A DNA stretch of 64,000 bases from Streptomyces paradoxus (GTDB lineage: Bacteria > Actinomycetota > Actinomycetes > Streptomycetales > Streptomycetaceae). The stretch covers positions 279,483-343,482 of the forward strand of contig NZ_JACHGV010000010.1 of the NCBI RefSeq assembly GCF_014202475.1, read 5' to 3'. How positions within the stretch are numbered: position 1 is the stretch's first letter; every line of letters begins with the position of its first letter. The notes under the pieces are model-generated. The model saw nothing but the letters and a program-made list of their open reading frames with translations. It was not told where the DNA came from and did not search any database. Both the position numbers and the translations under genes were made by a program. Positions 1 through 9,175 of the stretch are shown here, piece by piece.

Positions 1-1
1 C

Positions 2-2839
2 TCAACCGGAGAAGCCGACGTGCGCGAGCCGCAGCGGGCCGCGCAGTCTGAGGTGCACGTCGTGGACGCCCGCGGCGGCGACGGACGCGCTGAGTGAGAC
101 GTAGTCGTACGGGCCCGGGGTCGGTGCTGCGGGCGACAGCACCGCGAGGACGGGGCCGCCGTCGAGGGACAGCTCGACCGTGCCCTCGCCGGCCACCTCC
201 ACCGTCACCTCGGAGATGCCCCGCCCGAAGTCGCAGGCGCGGTAGACGAGTTCGCCCGTCGCCGGGCCCGCCGGTGTCACCGCGTCGCCCGACACCTTCG
301 TCCGGTCGACGATCTCGATGCCGCTGTACTCGTCGAACCCGGCCGCGGGGAGACCGTTCGCCACGACCGCGCGGGGCAGGGCCGGCTCGCCGACGAGCGT
401 CACCACCGTGCGCAGCCGGACGTCCTCGCTGGACGCCCCCGCCAGCAGCTCGTACCCGCCCGGCTCCACCCGCCACCGGTCCTGGGCGACGTCCCAGAAC
501 GCGAAGGCGCTCAGCGGGACCTCGAAGCTCAGCTCGGCCGTCGCCCCCGGGGCGAGGGTGACGCGGCGGTGGTCCAGCAGCTCGCGGCGCGGACGCGGCA
601 CGGACGGCTCGACGGCCCGGGCGTAGAGCTGGGCGACCTCGTCGGCGGTGACATCACCGGTGTTGGTGACCGAGAAGGAGACGTGCACGGTCTCCTCTTC
701 GGCCCGGGCCGTCAGGTCGCCGTACGCGAACCGGGCGTACGACAGGCCGTGCCCGAAGGGGAACAGGGGCGTCCCCTCGAAGTACAGGTACGTCTGACGG
801 GAGCCGATGACGTCGTAGTCGAGGAGGCCGGGCAGGCCGGTGTCGTCGGCGTACCAGGTCTGCGGGAGGCGGCCGGCAGGGGAGACGTCGCCGGCCAGGA
901 CGCGGGCCAGGGCGGTGCCGGCCGCCTGGCCGCCGTGCGCGGTCCACAGCACGGCGGGCAGCCCGGCCGGGTCGACGGCGTACGGATAGGCGGAGACCAG
1001 CGCCAGCACGGTGGCCGGGTTCGCCGCGCGGGCCGCCCGCAGCAGCCGTTCCTGGTGGTCCGGCAGGCGCAGGGTCGTACGGTCCTCGGTCTCGCGCCCG
1101 TTGATGTACGGGTCGTTGCCCGCGACCACCACGACCACGTCGGCCGCCGCGGCGGCCCGCGCCACGGCCTCCTCGCCGCGCTCGGCGACGACCAGCTCGA
1201 AGACCTCGGCGCCCGCGTCGGCAACCTTCACGCCGCCGGCGGAGACAGACACGTGGCGACCCGTCCCCAGGTGCTTCAGGAGGTGCCCGTTCCCGTGCGG
1301 TTCCAGGCGGAAGGTCTCCTGCACGATCCAGCCGCCCGGCTGGTCGGCGGAGGCGCGGAGGCAGCCGTCGTCGGCGACCGACAGGTAGCGGCCGTCGGGG
1401 GCGCGCAGGGTCAGGACGCCCCCGCCCCAGTCGGCGAGCGCCAGTTCGGTGCCGTCCGCGTCGGTGGTGAGCGCGGGCAGGTCGGTGCGGCCGGTGAGCA
1501 GGGCCGGGTCGAGCGCGCCCTCGGCCCCGCGCACCTCGGTGGCGGCCCCCTCGGCCACCGGCACGTGCAGGAACGCACCGGTGGAGGTCTTCAGCCGGAC
1601 CCGGTCCACGCCTTCCGTGAAATCCACCCGCTCCGCGCCGAACCGCGCGTGGAGGCCCTCCAGCGGGGTCGAGCGGTGGATGAGGGTGCCGCTGTACCAG
1701 TCGAGTTTGCACTCGTCGGCGAGCAGCCCGACCACCGCGACGCGGGTGTCCGGGGCGAGCGGCAGCACCCCGTCGTTCTTGAGCAGCACGATCGCCTGCT
1801 CGGCGGCCTCCTGGGCGAGGGCGCGGTGCGCCGGGGTGTCGAACGCGCCGGTGGCGTCGTGCGGGTCGTACTCCGGGTCGAACTCGCCGAGCCGGAAACG
1901 GACCGAGAGCTGGCGGCGGACGGCCGTGTCGACATCGGCCTCGGTCAGCAGACCGCGCTCCAGGGCGCCGCGCAGCCGCCCGGTCATCTGCGAGGAGTCC
2001 GTGCCGTGGTCGGTGAAGCTGTCGACCCCCGCGACGAGGGAGGCGGCGGTGGCCTCCTCGTGGGTGTCGAAGTAGTGCTCCGAGTCGACGAGGTTGCTCG
2101 GCGCGCCCGCGTCCGAACAGACCAGCAGCTCCTCGTCCGTCCAGGCGCGCAGGTGCTCGCGCAGGTACGGCGACACGTGGTTCGGGCGGCCGTTGACCAG
2201 GTTGTACGCCGGCATCACCCCGGCCACCGCGCCCGCCTCGACGGTCTCGCGGAAGGCCCGCAGGTCGTACTCGTGCAGCACACGCGGGCGCACCGAGCTC
2301 GATGTCGTGGAGCGGTCCGTCTCGTTGTTGTGGGCCAGCCAGTGCTTCAGCACGGGCGCGGTGCGCCAGTAGGTGGGGTGGTCGCCGCGCAGGCCGTGGG
2401 TGTAGGCCGTGGCGATCGCCGAGGTGAGCTTCGGATCCTCCGAGTAGCCCTCCTCGTTGCGGCCCCACAGGGGGTGGCGCAGCAGGTTGACCGTCGGGGA
2501 CCAGACGTTGAGTCCGACCCGGTCGTCCCTGGCGCGCATCGCGCGGATCTCCTTGGACACGGCGTCGCCGACGCGCCGCACCAGCTCCGGGTTCCAGGTG
2601 GCGCCGAGGCCGACCGCCTGCGGGAACACTGTCGCCGGGCCCATCCACGCCACCCCGTGCAGGGCCTCCTGGCCGGTGCGGAAGGCGGCGATGCCGAGCC
2701 GCTCGACGGCCGGGGCGAACTGGTGCAGGAACGACGTCTTCTCGTCGAGGGTGAGCCGCCCCAGCAGGTCGTCGACGCGCTTCGCGAACGGCAGCTGCGG
2801 ATCGCGGAACGGTTCGGTGGGCAGCGGAAGTTCGGTCAC
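2..2839 (-). CDS. GH3 beta-glucosidase/beta-xylosidase with inserted beta-trefoil-like domain
   Basis: This 945-residue family 3 glycoside hydrolase probably acts in the cytoplasm, since no signal peptide is visible. The N-terminal GH3 barrel carries GRNEEGYSEDP (about 127-137), KHWLAHNNE (about 165-173) and the likely nucleophile D243 in VCSDAGAP. A segment with fascin/ricin-like repeats (YLSVADDG, ETFRLE) occupies about residues 405-560. The second GH3 domain (INGRETEDR), an FnIII-like domain and a C-terminal CBM6-like beta domain follow. In this locus the likely job is removal of glucose from the xyloglucan backbone after side-chain trimming; beta-xylosidase activity cannot be excluded. 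It is divergent from the importer operon, with a LacI-type operator abutting its promoter. The ATG at 2839 follows a plausible ribosome site. Confidence 0.88.
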   Translation of the reverse strand: MTELPLPTEPFRDPQLPFAKRVDDLLGRLTLDEKTSFLHQFAPAVERLGIAAFRTGQEALHGVAWMGPATVFPQAVGLGATWNPELVRRVGDAVSKEIRAMRARDDRVGLNVWSPTVNLLRHPLWGRNEEGYSEDPKLTSAIATAYTHGLRGDHPTYWRTAPVLKHWLAHNNETDRSTTSSSVRPRVLHEYDLRAFRETVEAGAVAGVMPAYNLVNGRPNHVSPYLREHLRAWTDEELLVCSDAGAPSNLVDSEHYFDTHEEATAASLVAGVDSFTDHGTDSSQMTGRLRGALERGLLTEADVDTAVRRQLSVRFRLGEFDPEYDPHDATGAFDTPAHRALAQEAAEQAIVLLKNDGVLPLAPDTRVAVVGLLADECKLDWYSGTLIHRSTPLEGLHARFGAERVDFTEGVDRVRLKTSTGAFLHVPVAEGAATEVRGAEGALDPALLTGRTDLPALTTDADGTELALADWGGGVLTLRAPDGRYLSVADDGCLRASADQPGGWIVQETFRLEPHGNGHLLKHLGTGRHVSVSAGGVKVADAGAEVFELVVAERGEEAVARAAAAADVVVVVAGNDPYINGRETEDRTTLRLPDHQERLLRAARAANPATVLALVSAYPYAVDPAGLPAVLWTAHGGQAAGTALARVLAGDVSPAGRLPQTWYADDTGLPGLLDYDVIGSRQTYLYFEGTPLFPFGHGLSYARFAYGDLTARAEEETVHVSFSVTNTGDVTADEVAQLYARAVEPSVPRPRRELLDHRRVTLAPGATAELSFEVPLSAFAFWDVAQDRWRVEPGGYELLAGASSEDVRLRTVVTLVGEPALPRAVVANGLPAAGFDEYSGIEIVDRTKVSGDAVTPAGPATGELVYRACDFGRGISEVTVEVAGEGTVELSLDGGPVLAVLSPAAPTPGPYDYVSLSASVAAAGVHDVHLRLRGPLRLAHVGFSG

Positions 2840-2875
2840 GTGGGGATCCCCCTGCGATGGATCGGCGAGGCGCTT

Positions 2876-2889
2876 TCGAAGCGCTTCGA
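2876..2889. promoter_or_regulatory. LacI-type operator O1 (GH3 side)
   Basis: The perfect palindrome TCGAAGCGCTTCGA has the central CG step typical of LacI-family operators. It abuts the predicted -10 of the GH3 promoter and lies 37 bases before the GH3 start. Confidence 0.75.
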
Positions 2890-2918
2890 TGCTGGGTCGG
2901 CGACGGGTCGGGTGTCAA
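2889..2918 (-). promoter_or_regulatory. predicted promoter for the GH3 gene
   Basis: On the minus strand TTGACA (2918-2913) and CAGCAT (2894-2889) are separated by 18 bases. The -35 hexamer is a perfect consensus; the -10 is weak. Operator O1 begins at its last base. Confidence 0.4.
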
Positions 2919-2995
2919 GAGCCGAGGCTGTCGCTTCAAGTCGTGCATGAGGAACGGTCCCCTCTCGCACCTGCGAGGAAGTTTGGGGACGACCC

Positions 2996-3024
2996 TTGTG
3001 CACCCTGGGGTGTTCACTTAACCT
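2996..3024 (+). promoter_or_regulatory. predicted promoter for the importer/GH operon
   Basis: TTGTGC and TAACCT are 17 bases apart, giving an expected start near 3031, four bases before operator O2. Judged by eye only. Confidence 0.35.
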
Positions 3025-3034
3025 CACAGCAACA

Positions 3035-3048
3035 TCGAAGCGCTTCGA
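3035..3048. promoter_or_regulatory. LacI-type operator O2 (importer side)
   Basis: The palindrome TCGAAGCGCTTCGA is identical to O1, centred 159 bp from it, and lies 114 bases before the binding-protein gene. It sits at the predicted transcription start, so a bound repressor would block initiation of the importer operon. Confidence 0.75.
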
Positions 3049-3161
3049 CTGCGGAAGCCTCTCTGGTCGAAGTGTCGCTTCTGCTCAGCCAGTTCCACTC
3101 GAGACACCGCAGCCGACGGCCTTCCGCCGGGTGTCCTGGTGCGCCATGAAGGGTTGACGCA

Positions 3162-4853
3162 ATGACGCCGAACGCCGCCTCCGCCTCCTCCGGACCGAGC
3201 CGGAGAAGCTTCCTCGCCTCCACGGCGGTCGCCACCGCGGCCGTGGCGGGCGGGATGCCACTGCTCGCCGCGTGCGGCGGGTCGGAGGGTGGTTCGCGGG
3301 ACGGCACCACGTCGGGCAAGGACGCGAAGAAGATCCTGCCGGCGTATGTGGCGAGCAACGTGGTGAAGCCGGACATCCCTGCCAAGAACGGCTCGGCCAT
3401 GGGCTTCACCAGCAAGCTGGACCTCTCCACCCTCAAGACCTCGGTCACGAAGAAGCTCGGCAAGGGCGGCAAGGTCACCGTCATGGCGCCGTTCTGGGGT
3501 TCGCCGCCGAAGCAGAACAACGCCTACTACACGGCGATGAACGACCTGATCGGCGTCGACGTCGTCTGGCAGAACCAGGACGGCAACACCTATGACCAGA
3601 AGCTCGGCGCGGTCCTCGCCTCCAGCGACGTCCCGGACGTGGTGGTCGTCCCCGGCTGGAACATGGGCGGCAAGATACCCAGCGCCATCATCAGCAAGTT
3701 CGCCGACCTCGGCCCCTACCTGTCCGGGGACAAGGTCAAGGAGTATCCGAACCTCGCGGCGATCCCGACCGACGCCTGGCAGCGTTCCATCTTCGGCGGC
3801 AAGCTGCGCGGCCTGCCCATGCCGGCGCCGTCCGCCCCCTCCATGGTGCCTCTGTACCGGCAGGACATCTTCGAGAAGGAGGGCTACGAGGTCCCGAAGT
3901 CCTGCGACGAGTTCATGGCCCTGGCCAAGGAGATCACCAACGCCAAGGCCAAGCGGTGGGCCTGCCTGGACATGAAGTGGACCGCCTTCCAGGCTTTCGG
4001 TGTGCTCTCGGGATCCGAGAAGCCGCTCGGCTGGAACCTCGTCGACGGCAAGCTCGTCAACCGCATCGAGACCGAAGAGTTCCTCGAGGCGCTGGAGTGG
4101 TCCCGGAAGCTCTTCGCCGCCGGGGTCGTCCACCCCGACTCCAAGATGGGCAAGAACGCACCCGACCCGGGTCCCAAGTTCGCGGCGGGCGAGTTCCTGA
4201 TCTACCCCAACAACATCTCCCAGTGGTGGGGCCGCACCGCTGAACAGGCCACTCAGAACCCGGACTTCAAGATCTGGGGCATGGACGTCTGGGGCCACGA
4301 CGGCGGCGACCCCATCCTGTGGGCCGACCAGCCCGCCGGCATCTTCGCCTTCGTCAGCAAGAAGGCCTCCGAGTCGGTCATCCGCGACGTGCTGGCCGTC
4401 GCCAATGTCACCGCGGCGCCGTACGGCACCAAGGAGTACATGATGACCAACTACGGCGTCGAAGGCACCCACTACACCGTCAAGGACGGCGTCCCCGTCA
4501 AGTCCGACAAGGGCAACATCGAGGTGATGAACGCCTACGTCATGGTCGCGAGCCCCGCCGCGACCCTCGCGCACCCCGACTTCCCCGAGGTCGCCAAGGG
4601 CCAGGTCGAGTGGCAGCAGCGCATGGGCGCCTTCGCCAAGAAGTCCTCCTTCTGGGGCATGCAGATCACCGAGCCCGCCCGGTACACCAACCTCTCGAAC
4701 GACGTCGAGCAGCTCGAGGACGACATCGTCCGCGGCCGGAAGAAGATCAGCGACATGCAGCAGTTCGTATCCGACTGGAAGAGCAAGGGCGGCGACAAGC
4801 TGCGCGACTGGTACCAGAAGCTTCTCGACGAGAACGGCTCGGCGGCGAGCTGA
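3162..4853 (+). CDS. oligosaccharide ABC transporter, lipoprotein solute-binding subunit
   Basis: This 563-residue family 1 extracellular solute-binding protein resembles LplA-type subunits. The N-terminus has a twin-arginine motif SRRSFL (13-18), a hydrophobic stretch and a lipobox LAAC with Cys38, so a lipid-anchored surface protein is expected. Its length is in the range for binding proteins that take oligosaccharides. Two permease genes follow directly, and no ATPase gene is present, as is usual in Streptomyces where a shared MsiK-type ATPase energises such importers. Its ligand is inferred to be xyloglucan oligosaccharides, from the surrounding hydrolases only. Start ATG 3162 has a weak ribosome site. 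Confidence 0.88.
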   Translation: MTPNAASASSGPSRRSFLASTAVATAAVAGGMPLLAACGGSEGGSRDGTTSGKDAKKILPAYVASNVVKPDIPAKNGSAMGFTSKLDLSTLKTSVTKKLGKGGKVTVMAPFWGSPPKQNNAYYTAMNDLIGVDVVWQNQDGNTYDQKLGAVLASSDVPDVVVVPGWNMGGKIPSAIISKFADLGPYLSGDKVKEYPNLAAIPTDAWQRSIFGGKLRGLPMPAPSAPSMVPLYRQDIFEKEGYEVPKSCDEFMALAKEITNAKAKRWACLDMKWTAFQAFGVLSGSEKPLGWNLVDGKLVNRIETEEFLEALEWSRKLFAAGVVHPDSKMGKNAPDPGPKFAAGEFLIYPNNISQWWGRTAEQATQNPDFKIWGMDVWGHDGGDPILWADQPAGIFAFVSKKASESVIRDVLAVANVTAAPYGTKEYMMTNYGVEGTHYTVKDGVPVKSDKGNIEVMNAYVMVASPAATLAHPDFPEVAKGQVEWQQRMGAFAKKSSFWGMQITEPARYTNLSNDVEQLEDDIVRGRKKISDMQQFVSDWKSKGGDKLRDWYQKLLDENGSAAS

Positions 4854-4880
4854 CCAGGCTCTGAGGCAAGGAGAACTGCC

Positions 4881-5915
4881 GTGTCCCACAGCACGGTGCC
4901 TCGGAGCAGCACCGAGGCCGGAACGCTCGAGAAGGTCCCGGTGGCGTCCGGTGACACCACCGGTTTCCGGGAGAAGCCACCTGCGGGCAAGCTGAGCCTC
5001 CGCCACAGGTTCCGACGCGATCGCGTCCTGGTGCTCATGACGCTGCCGGCCGTCCTGCTGGTGCTGGTCTTCAACTACCTGCCCATCCTCGGCAATGTCG
5101 TCGCCTTCCAGGACTACGACCCCTACATCAGCGACAACGGCATCGTCTCCATCCTGAACAGCCCCTTCGTGGGCGTGGAGAACTTCCAGCGGATCTTCGA
5201 GGACTCGGCTTTCTGGAACGCCGTCGAGAACACGCTGGTGCTGTTCTTCGTCCAGCTCCTGCTGTTCTTCCCGATCCCGATCCTGCTCGCTCTGCTCATC
5301 AACAGCGTGGTCCGGCCCCGCGTACGGGCCGTCGCGCAGGCGGTGCTCTACCTGCCGCACTTCTTCTCGTGGGTGCTGGTCATCGCCGTCTTCCAGCAGA
5401 TGTTCGGCGGCGCGGGAATGCTCTCCCAGCTGCTGCGCCAGAACGGGTACGACGGCATCGACATCATGACCAACCCGGACACCTTCCCCTTCCTGCTCAC
5501 CGCGGAGAGCGTGTGGAAGGACGCCGGGTGGGGGATCATCGTCTTCCTCGCCGCCCTGGCGTCGGTCAGCCCGGACCTGTACGAGGCCGCCGCGATGGAC
5601 GGTGCGGGACGCTGGCGCCGCATGTGGCACGTCACCCTCCCCGCCCTGCGGCCGGTCATCGCGCTCCTGCTCGTGCTGCGCGTCGGCGACGCCCTGACCG
5701 TCGGGTTCGAACAGATCCTGCTGCAACGCGACGCCGTCGGACCGGGTGCGGGAGAGGTCCTCGACACCTTCGTGTGGTGGAACGGTGTGCGCAACCAGGA
5801 CTTCAGCTACGCGGCCGCCGCCGGTCTCATCAAGGGCGTGGTCAGCATCGGCCTGGTCCTGGCCGCGAACAAGGTGGCCCATCTCATGGGCGAGCAGGGG
5901 GTGTACAAGAAGTGA
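4881..5915 (+). CDS. sugar ABC transporter permease (LplB-like)
   Basis: This 344-residue inner-membrane permease has about six membrane segments, the first near residues 50-70 (LPAVLLVLVFNYLPILG). The cytoplasmic EAA-type loop EAAAMDGAGRWRRMW, which docks the ATPase, is clear in the C-terminal half. The GTG start at 4881 is preceded by AAGGAG. It pairs with the next permease and the upstream lipoprotein to form an LplABC-like importer. It is expected to move the oligosaccharides released by the secreted GH74 and GH12 enzymes into the cell; this role is inferred from context. Confidence 0.9.
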   Translation: MSHSTVPRSSTEAGTLEKVPVASGDTTGFREKPPAGKLSLRHRFRRDRVLVLMTLPAVLLVLVFNYLPILGNVVAFQDYDPYISDNGIVSILNSPFVGVENFQRIFEDSAFWNAVENTLVLFFVQLLLFFPIPILLALLINSVVRPRVRAVAQAVLYLPHFFSWVLVIAVFQQMFGGAGMLSQLLRQNGYDGIDIMTNPDTFPFLLTAESVWKDAGWGIIVFLAALASVSPDLYEAAAMDGAGRWRRMWHVTLPALRPVIALLLVLRVGDALTVGFEQILLQRDAVGPGAGEVLDTFVWWNGVRNQDFSYAAAAGLIKGVVSIGLVLAANKVAHLMGEQGVYKK

Positions 5916-6847
5916 CCGCCGTCATCGAGAAACCGGCGAACAAGCCGCGCCCGTGGACCGCGCCGCCCCGCCCCGCGTGGGAGGAGGAGCCTTCCAAGGC
6001 CGGCCTCGCGGGCAAGGGCATCGCCCTGTCGTTCGCCTGCCTGGCGATCCTCTTCCCGCTGTGGATCGTGATCGTCACCAGCCTGTCCTCGCGGAAGACC
6101 ATCGACGAGGCGGGGGGCCTGGTGCTGGTGCCCAAGGGCATCACGTTCATCGCGTACCAGGAACTGCTCAGCGGCGGCCAGGTCACCCGCGCCGCGATCA
6201 TCAGCATCCTCGTCACCCTGGTCGGCACGCTGTTCTCCATGGCGGTGTCCGTGCTGTGCGCCTACGGCCTCTCCCGTAGCGGATCCCTCGGCCACCGCTG
6301 GATCCTGATGACGCTGCTGGCGACCATGTTCTTCAGCGCCGGCCTCATTCCCACGTACCTGCTCGTGCAGTCCCTCGGCCTGATGGACAGCTATCTCGCG
6401 CTGATCCTGCCGAGCGCGATCAGCGTCTTCAACATCCTGGTGCTGCGTGGCTTCTTCATGGGGATCTCACAGGAACTCATCGACAGCGCACGCATCGACG
6501 GTGCCGGAGACTTCCGCATCCTCCAGCAGATCGTCATGCCGCTGTCGCGGGCCGTCCTCGCGGTGATCACACTGTTCTACGCCGTCGGGTACTGGAGTGC
6601 CTGGTTCAACGCGTCGCTCTACCTGAACGACCAGGACATGATGCCGTTGCAGAACGTCATGATCCAGCTCGTGCAGAAGCAGGAAGCGCCGGTCGGCCTG
6701 GGCCAGGCCATCAAGACCGGTCAGTTGTCGGGGCTGGCGGTGCAGATGGCGGTCATGGTGATGGCCCTCTTGCCGGTTGCCGTGCTGTCGCCCTTCGTCC
6801 AGAGGCACTTCAAGAAGGGCATGCTCACCGGGGCCGTCAAGGGCTGA
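5912..6847 (+). CDS. sugar ABC transporter permease (LplC-like)
   Basis: This is the 311-residue second permease of the importer. The GTG start at 5912 overlaps the previous stop by 4 bases (GTGA), which implies translational coupling; an open frame extends much further upstream but is only a shadow of the first permease. Six membrane segments are apparent, beginning with IALSFACLAILFPLWIVIV, and the ATPase-docking loop DSARIDGAGDFRILQQI is present. It would form a heterodimeric channel with the preceding permease for xyloglucan-type oligosaccharides. Confidence 0.9.
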   Translation: MTAVIEKPANKPRPWTAPPRPAWEEEPSKAGLAGKGIALSFACLAILFPLWIVIVTSLSSRKTIDEAGGLVLVPKGITFIAYQELLSGGQVTRAAIISILVTLVGTLFSMAVSVLCAYGLSRSGSLGHRWILMTLLATMFFSAGLIPTYLLVQSLGLMDSYLALILPSAISVFNILVLRGFFMGISQELIDSARIDGAGDFRILQQIVMPLSRAVLAVITLFYAVGYWSAWFNASLYLNDQDMMPLQNVMIQLVQKQEAPVGLGQAIKTGQLSGLAVQMAVMVMALLPVAVLSPFVQRHFKKGMLTGAVKG

Positions 6848-6896
6848 CGCCCTTTCCCGAGGTCTCGCCGCAGGGCTGCCGGTCATGTGTCGTTCG

Positions 6897-6941
6897 CGGC
6901 TAGTCGTGGTTGCTCGCGCAGTTCCCCGCGCCCCTGAGGGC
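6897..6941. repeat. dispersed intergenic repeat, copy A
   Basis: This segment contains GCGCAGTTCCCCGCGCCCC, a GC-rich element that recurs, usually inverted, near 24823, 25813 and 42520. It lies in the 132-base gap between the importer and the GH74 gene. No strong terminator hairpin was seen there, so read-through into GH74 is plausible. Confidence 0.7.
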
Positions 6942-6979
6942 ACCCACTTCCCCCCTCTTGGCAAGAACCGAGGTATCTC

Positions 6980-9175
6980 ATGAGCACGTTTCACCTCAGC
7001 AGACGTTCCGTGCTGGCCGGGACCGCGGTCGCCGCCGCAGCCGTCTCCCTGCCGCTGACCCAGGGGCGCGCACAAGCCGCCGCCCCTGCGAAGAGCGGGT
7101 ACCGCTGGCGCAACGCCGTCCAGGGCGGCACGGGATTCATCACCGGGGTGCTGTTCCACCCCTCCGCCAAGGGGCTCGCCTACCTCCGCACCGACATCGG
7201 CGGTGCCTACCGCTGGGACGACCGGAGGGACCGGTGGCTCCCGCTGACCGACCACATCGGCTGGGACGACTGGAACCTGCTCGGTGTGGAGGCCATGGCC
7301 GTCGACCCGGCGCATCCGGACCGGGTCTACCTCGCCCTGGGCACGTACGCGCAGTCCTGGGCCGGCAACGGGGCCGTGCTGCGTTCGGAGGACCGCGGCG
7401 CGACCTGGCAGCGCACCGACCTCACCGTGAAGCTCGGGGCCAACGAGGACGGGCGCGGCTGCGGCGAGCGGCTGCTGGTGGATCCCCGGGACAGCGACAC
7501 CCTGTGGCTCGGCACCCGGCGCGACGGGCTGCTCAGATCCACCGACCGGGGCGCCAGTTGGCAGGCCGTGAGTTTCCCGGCCGAGCCGAGCGCCACCGGC
7601 CAGGGCATCACGCTCCTGGTCGCCGCCGGCCGCAGCGTCTACGCCGGCTGGGGCGACTCCGACGGCACCTCCGCGAACCTCTACCGCACCACTGACGGCG
7701 CCACCTGGGAGGCCGTCCCGGGGCAGCCCGCCGGCACTGCCGCCAAGGTTCCGATCCGGGCCGCGTACGACCGGCACACCCGCGAGCTGTACGTGACGTA
7801 CGCCAACGCCCCCGGCCCGAACGGGCAGTCCGACGGCAGCGTGCACAAGCTGCGGACGCCGAACGGGAAGTGGACCGAGGTCACCCCGGTGAAGCCGGGC
7901 GGCACGACGGCCGACGGCTCCGCCGACTCCTTCGGCTACGGCGGTGTCGCCGTCGACGCCCGCCGGCCCGGCACGCTCGTCGTCTCGACGAACAACCGCT
8001 GGGCCGACATCGACACCGTCTTCCGCTCCACCGACGGCGGCCGCACCTGGACGTCCCTGAAGGACAAGGCCGTTCTTGACGTGTCCGAGACGCCGTACCT
8101 CAACTGGGGCGGCGACAAGCCGAAGTTCGGCTGGTGGATCCAGGCCGTCGGGCTCGACCCGTACGACTCCCGGCACGTGGTCTACGGCACCGGCGCGACC
8201 CTCTACGGCACTCGCGACCTCCAGCACTGGGCCCCGCAGATCCGCGGTGTGGAGGAGGCGTCCGTCCGCCAGCTGGTCTCGCCCCCGACCGGTCAGGCGC
8301 ACCTGCTCAGTGGCTCCGGGGACATCGGCGTGATGTACCACGAGCGGCTCACCTCGTCGCCGTCGCGGGGCATGGCGTCGAACCCGGTGTTCGGCACGGC
8401 GACGGGCCTGTCGCTGGCCGCCGCCAAGCCGTCGTACGTGGTCCGGTCCGGCTGGGGGGACAACGGCAACGGCGCCTTCTCGAACGACGGCGGCAAGACC
8501 TGGGCCCCCTTCAAGACCCAGCCGGACGTCGCCAAGTCCGCGCCGGGCCCGATCGCCACCAATGCCGACGGCAGCGTGCTGCTGTGGTCCTTCGGCACGG
8601 CCTACCCCGGCCACCGCTCGGCGGACAACGGCGCCGGCTGGTCCGAGGTCACCTCCTTCCCGAAGGGCGCCACACCGGTCGCGGACCCCGTCGACCCGGC
8701 CCGCTTCTACGCCTTCGACACCACCACCGGCACGCTGTTCGCCAGCACCGACAGCGGCCGGACCTTCACCGCGAGGGCCACCGGCCTCAACTCGGGGGAC
8801 AGCGAGTTCCAGCTCGTCGCCGCCCCGTGCCGCTCCGGCGACCTCTGGCTGAGCCTGAAGTGGAACGGGCTGTACCGCTCGACCGACGGCGGCGCGACCT
8901 TCACCAAGGTGAGCAGCTGCTGGGCCTCGTACACGCTCGGATTCGGCAAGGCGGCCGAGGGTGCCTCCTACCCGGCGATCTACCTGGTCGGCTCCACGGA
9001 CGCCGTCACGGGCGTCTACCGCTCCGACGACGAAGCCGGGACCTGGACGCGGATCAACGACGACCGGCACCAGTGGGGCTGGATCGGCGCCGCCGTCACC
9101 GGCGACCCGCGGATCCACGGACGGGTCTACATCGCCACCAACGGCCGCGGCGTGCAGTACGGGGAGCCCGTCTGA
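6980..9175 (+). CDS. secreted GH74 xyloglucanase
   Basis: This 731-residue exported enzyme has a Tat-type signal (LSRRSVLAG, about residues 6-14) and a likely cleavage near AQAAA. The mature part matches GH74, which folds as two seven-bladed propellers; BNR-type blades such as RSTDRGASW recur. Both catalytic Asp are recognisable: D72 in LRTDIGGAYRWD and D448 in SGDIGVMYHE. The family cleaves xyloglucan backbones endo- or endo-processively. There is no attached binding module. It starts the hydrolase run, and its stop shares one base with the GH42 start. It should act outside the cell and feed the importer encoded just upstream. Confidence 0.93.
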   Translation: MSTFHLSRRSVLAGTAVAAAAVSLPLTQGRAQAAAPAKSGYRWRNAVQGGTGFITGVLFHPSAKGLAYLRTDIGGAYRWDDRRDRWLPLTDHIGWDDWNLLGVEAMAVDPAHPDRVYLALGTYAQSWAGNGAVLRSEDRGATWQRTDLTVKLGANEDGRGCGERLLVDPRDSDTLWLGTRRDGLLRSTDRGASWQAVSFPAEPSATGQGITLLVAAGRSVYAGWGDSDGTSANLYRTTDGATWEAVPGQPAGTAAKVPIRAAYDRHTRELYVTYANAPGPNGQSDGSVHKLRTPNGKWTEVTPVKPGGTTADGSADSFGYGGVAVDARRPGTLVVSTNNRWADIDTVFRSTDGGRTWTSLKDKAVLDVSETPYLNWGGDKPKFGWWIQAVGLDPYDSRHVVYGTGATLYGTRDLQHWAPQIRGVEEASVRQLVSPPTGQAHLLSGSGDIGVMYHERLTSSPSRGMASNPVFGTATGLSLAAAKPSYVVRSGWGDNGNGAFSNDGGKTWAPFKTQPDVAKSAPGPIATNADGSVLLWSFGTAYPGHRSADNGAGWSEVTSFPKGATPVADPVDPARFYAFDTTTGTLFASTDSGRTFTARATGLNSGDSEFQLVAAPCRSGDLWLSLKWNGLYRSTDGGATFTKVSSCWASYTLGFGKAAEGASYPAIYLVGSTDAVTGVYRSDDEAGTWTRINDDRHQWGWIGAAVTGDPRIHGRVYIATNGRGVQYGEPV

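Larger units (their letters stand above)
2840..3161. other. divergent control region between GH3 gene and importer operon
   Basis: This 322-base gap has no gene. It holds two copies of the same 14-bp palindrome and one promoter-like pair on each strand. On the minus strand, TTGACA (2913-2918) and CAGCAT (2889-2894) are 18 bp apart. On the plus strand, TTGTGC (2996-3001) and TAACCT (3019-3024) are 17 bp apart. Each palindrome starts at or just after the predicted start point, the usual layout for LacI-type repression. The promoters are read by eye only. Confidence 0.5.

Noticed and set aside
569..2950. A 793-codon open frame on the plus strand opposite the GH3 gene
   Set aside because: It is a GC-driven shadow: Arg/Gly/Val-rich translation with no recognisable domain, while the minus strand encodes a clear GH3 enzyme.
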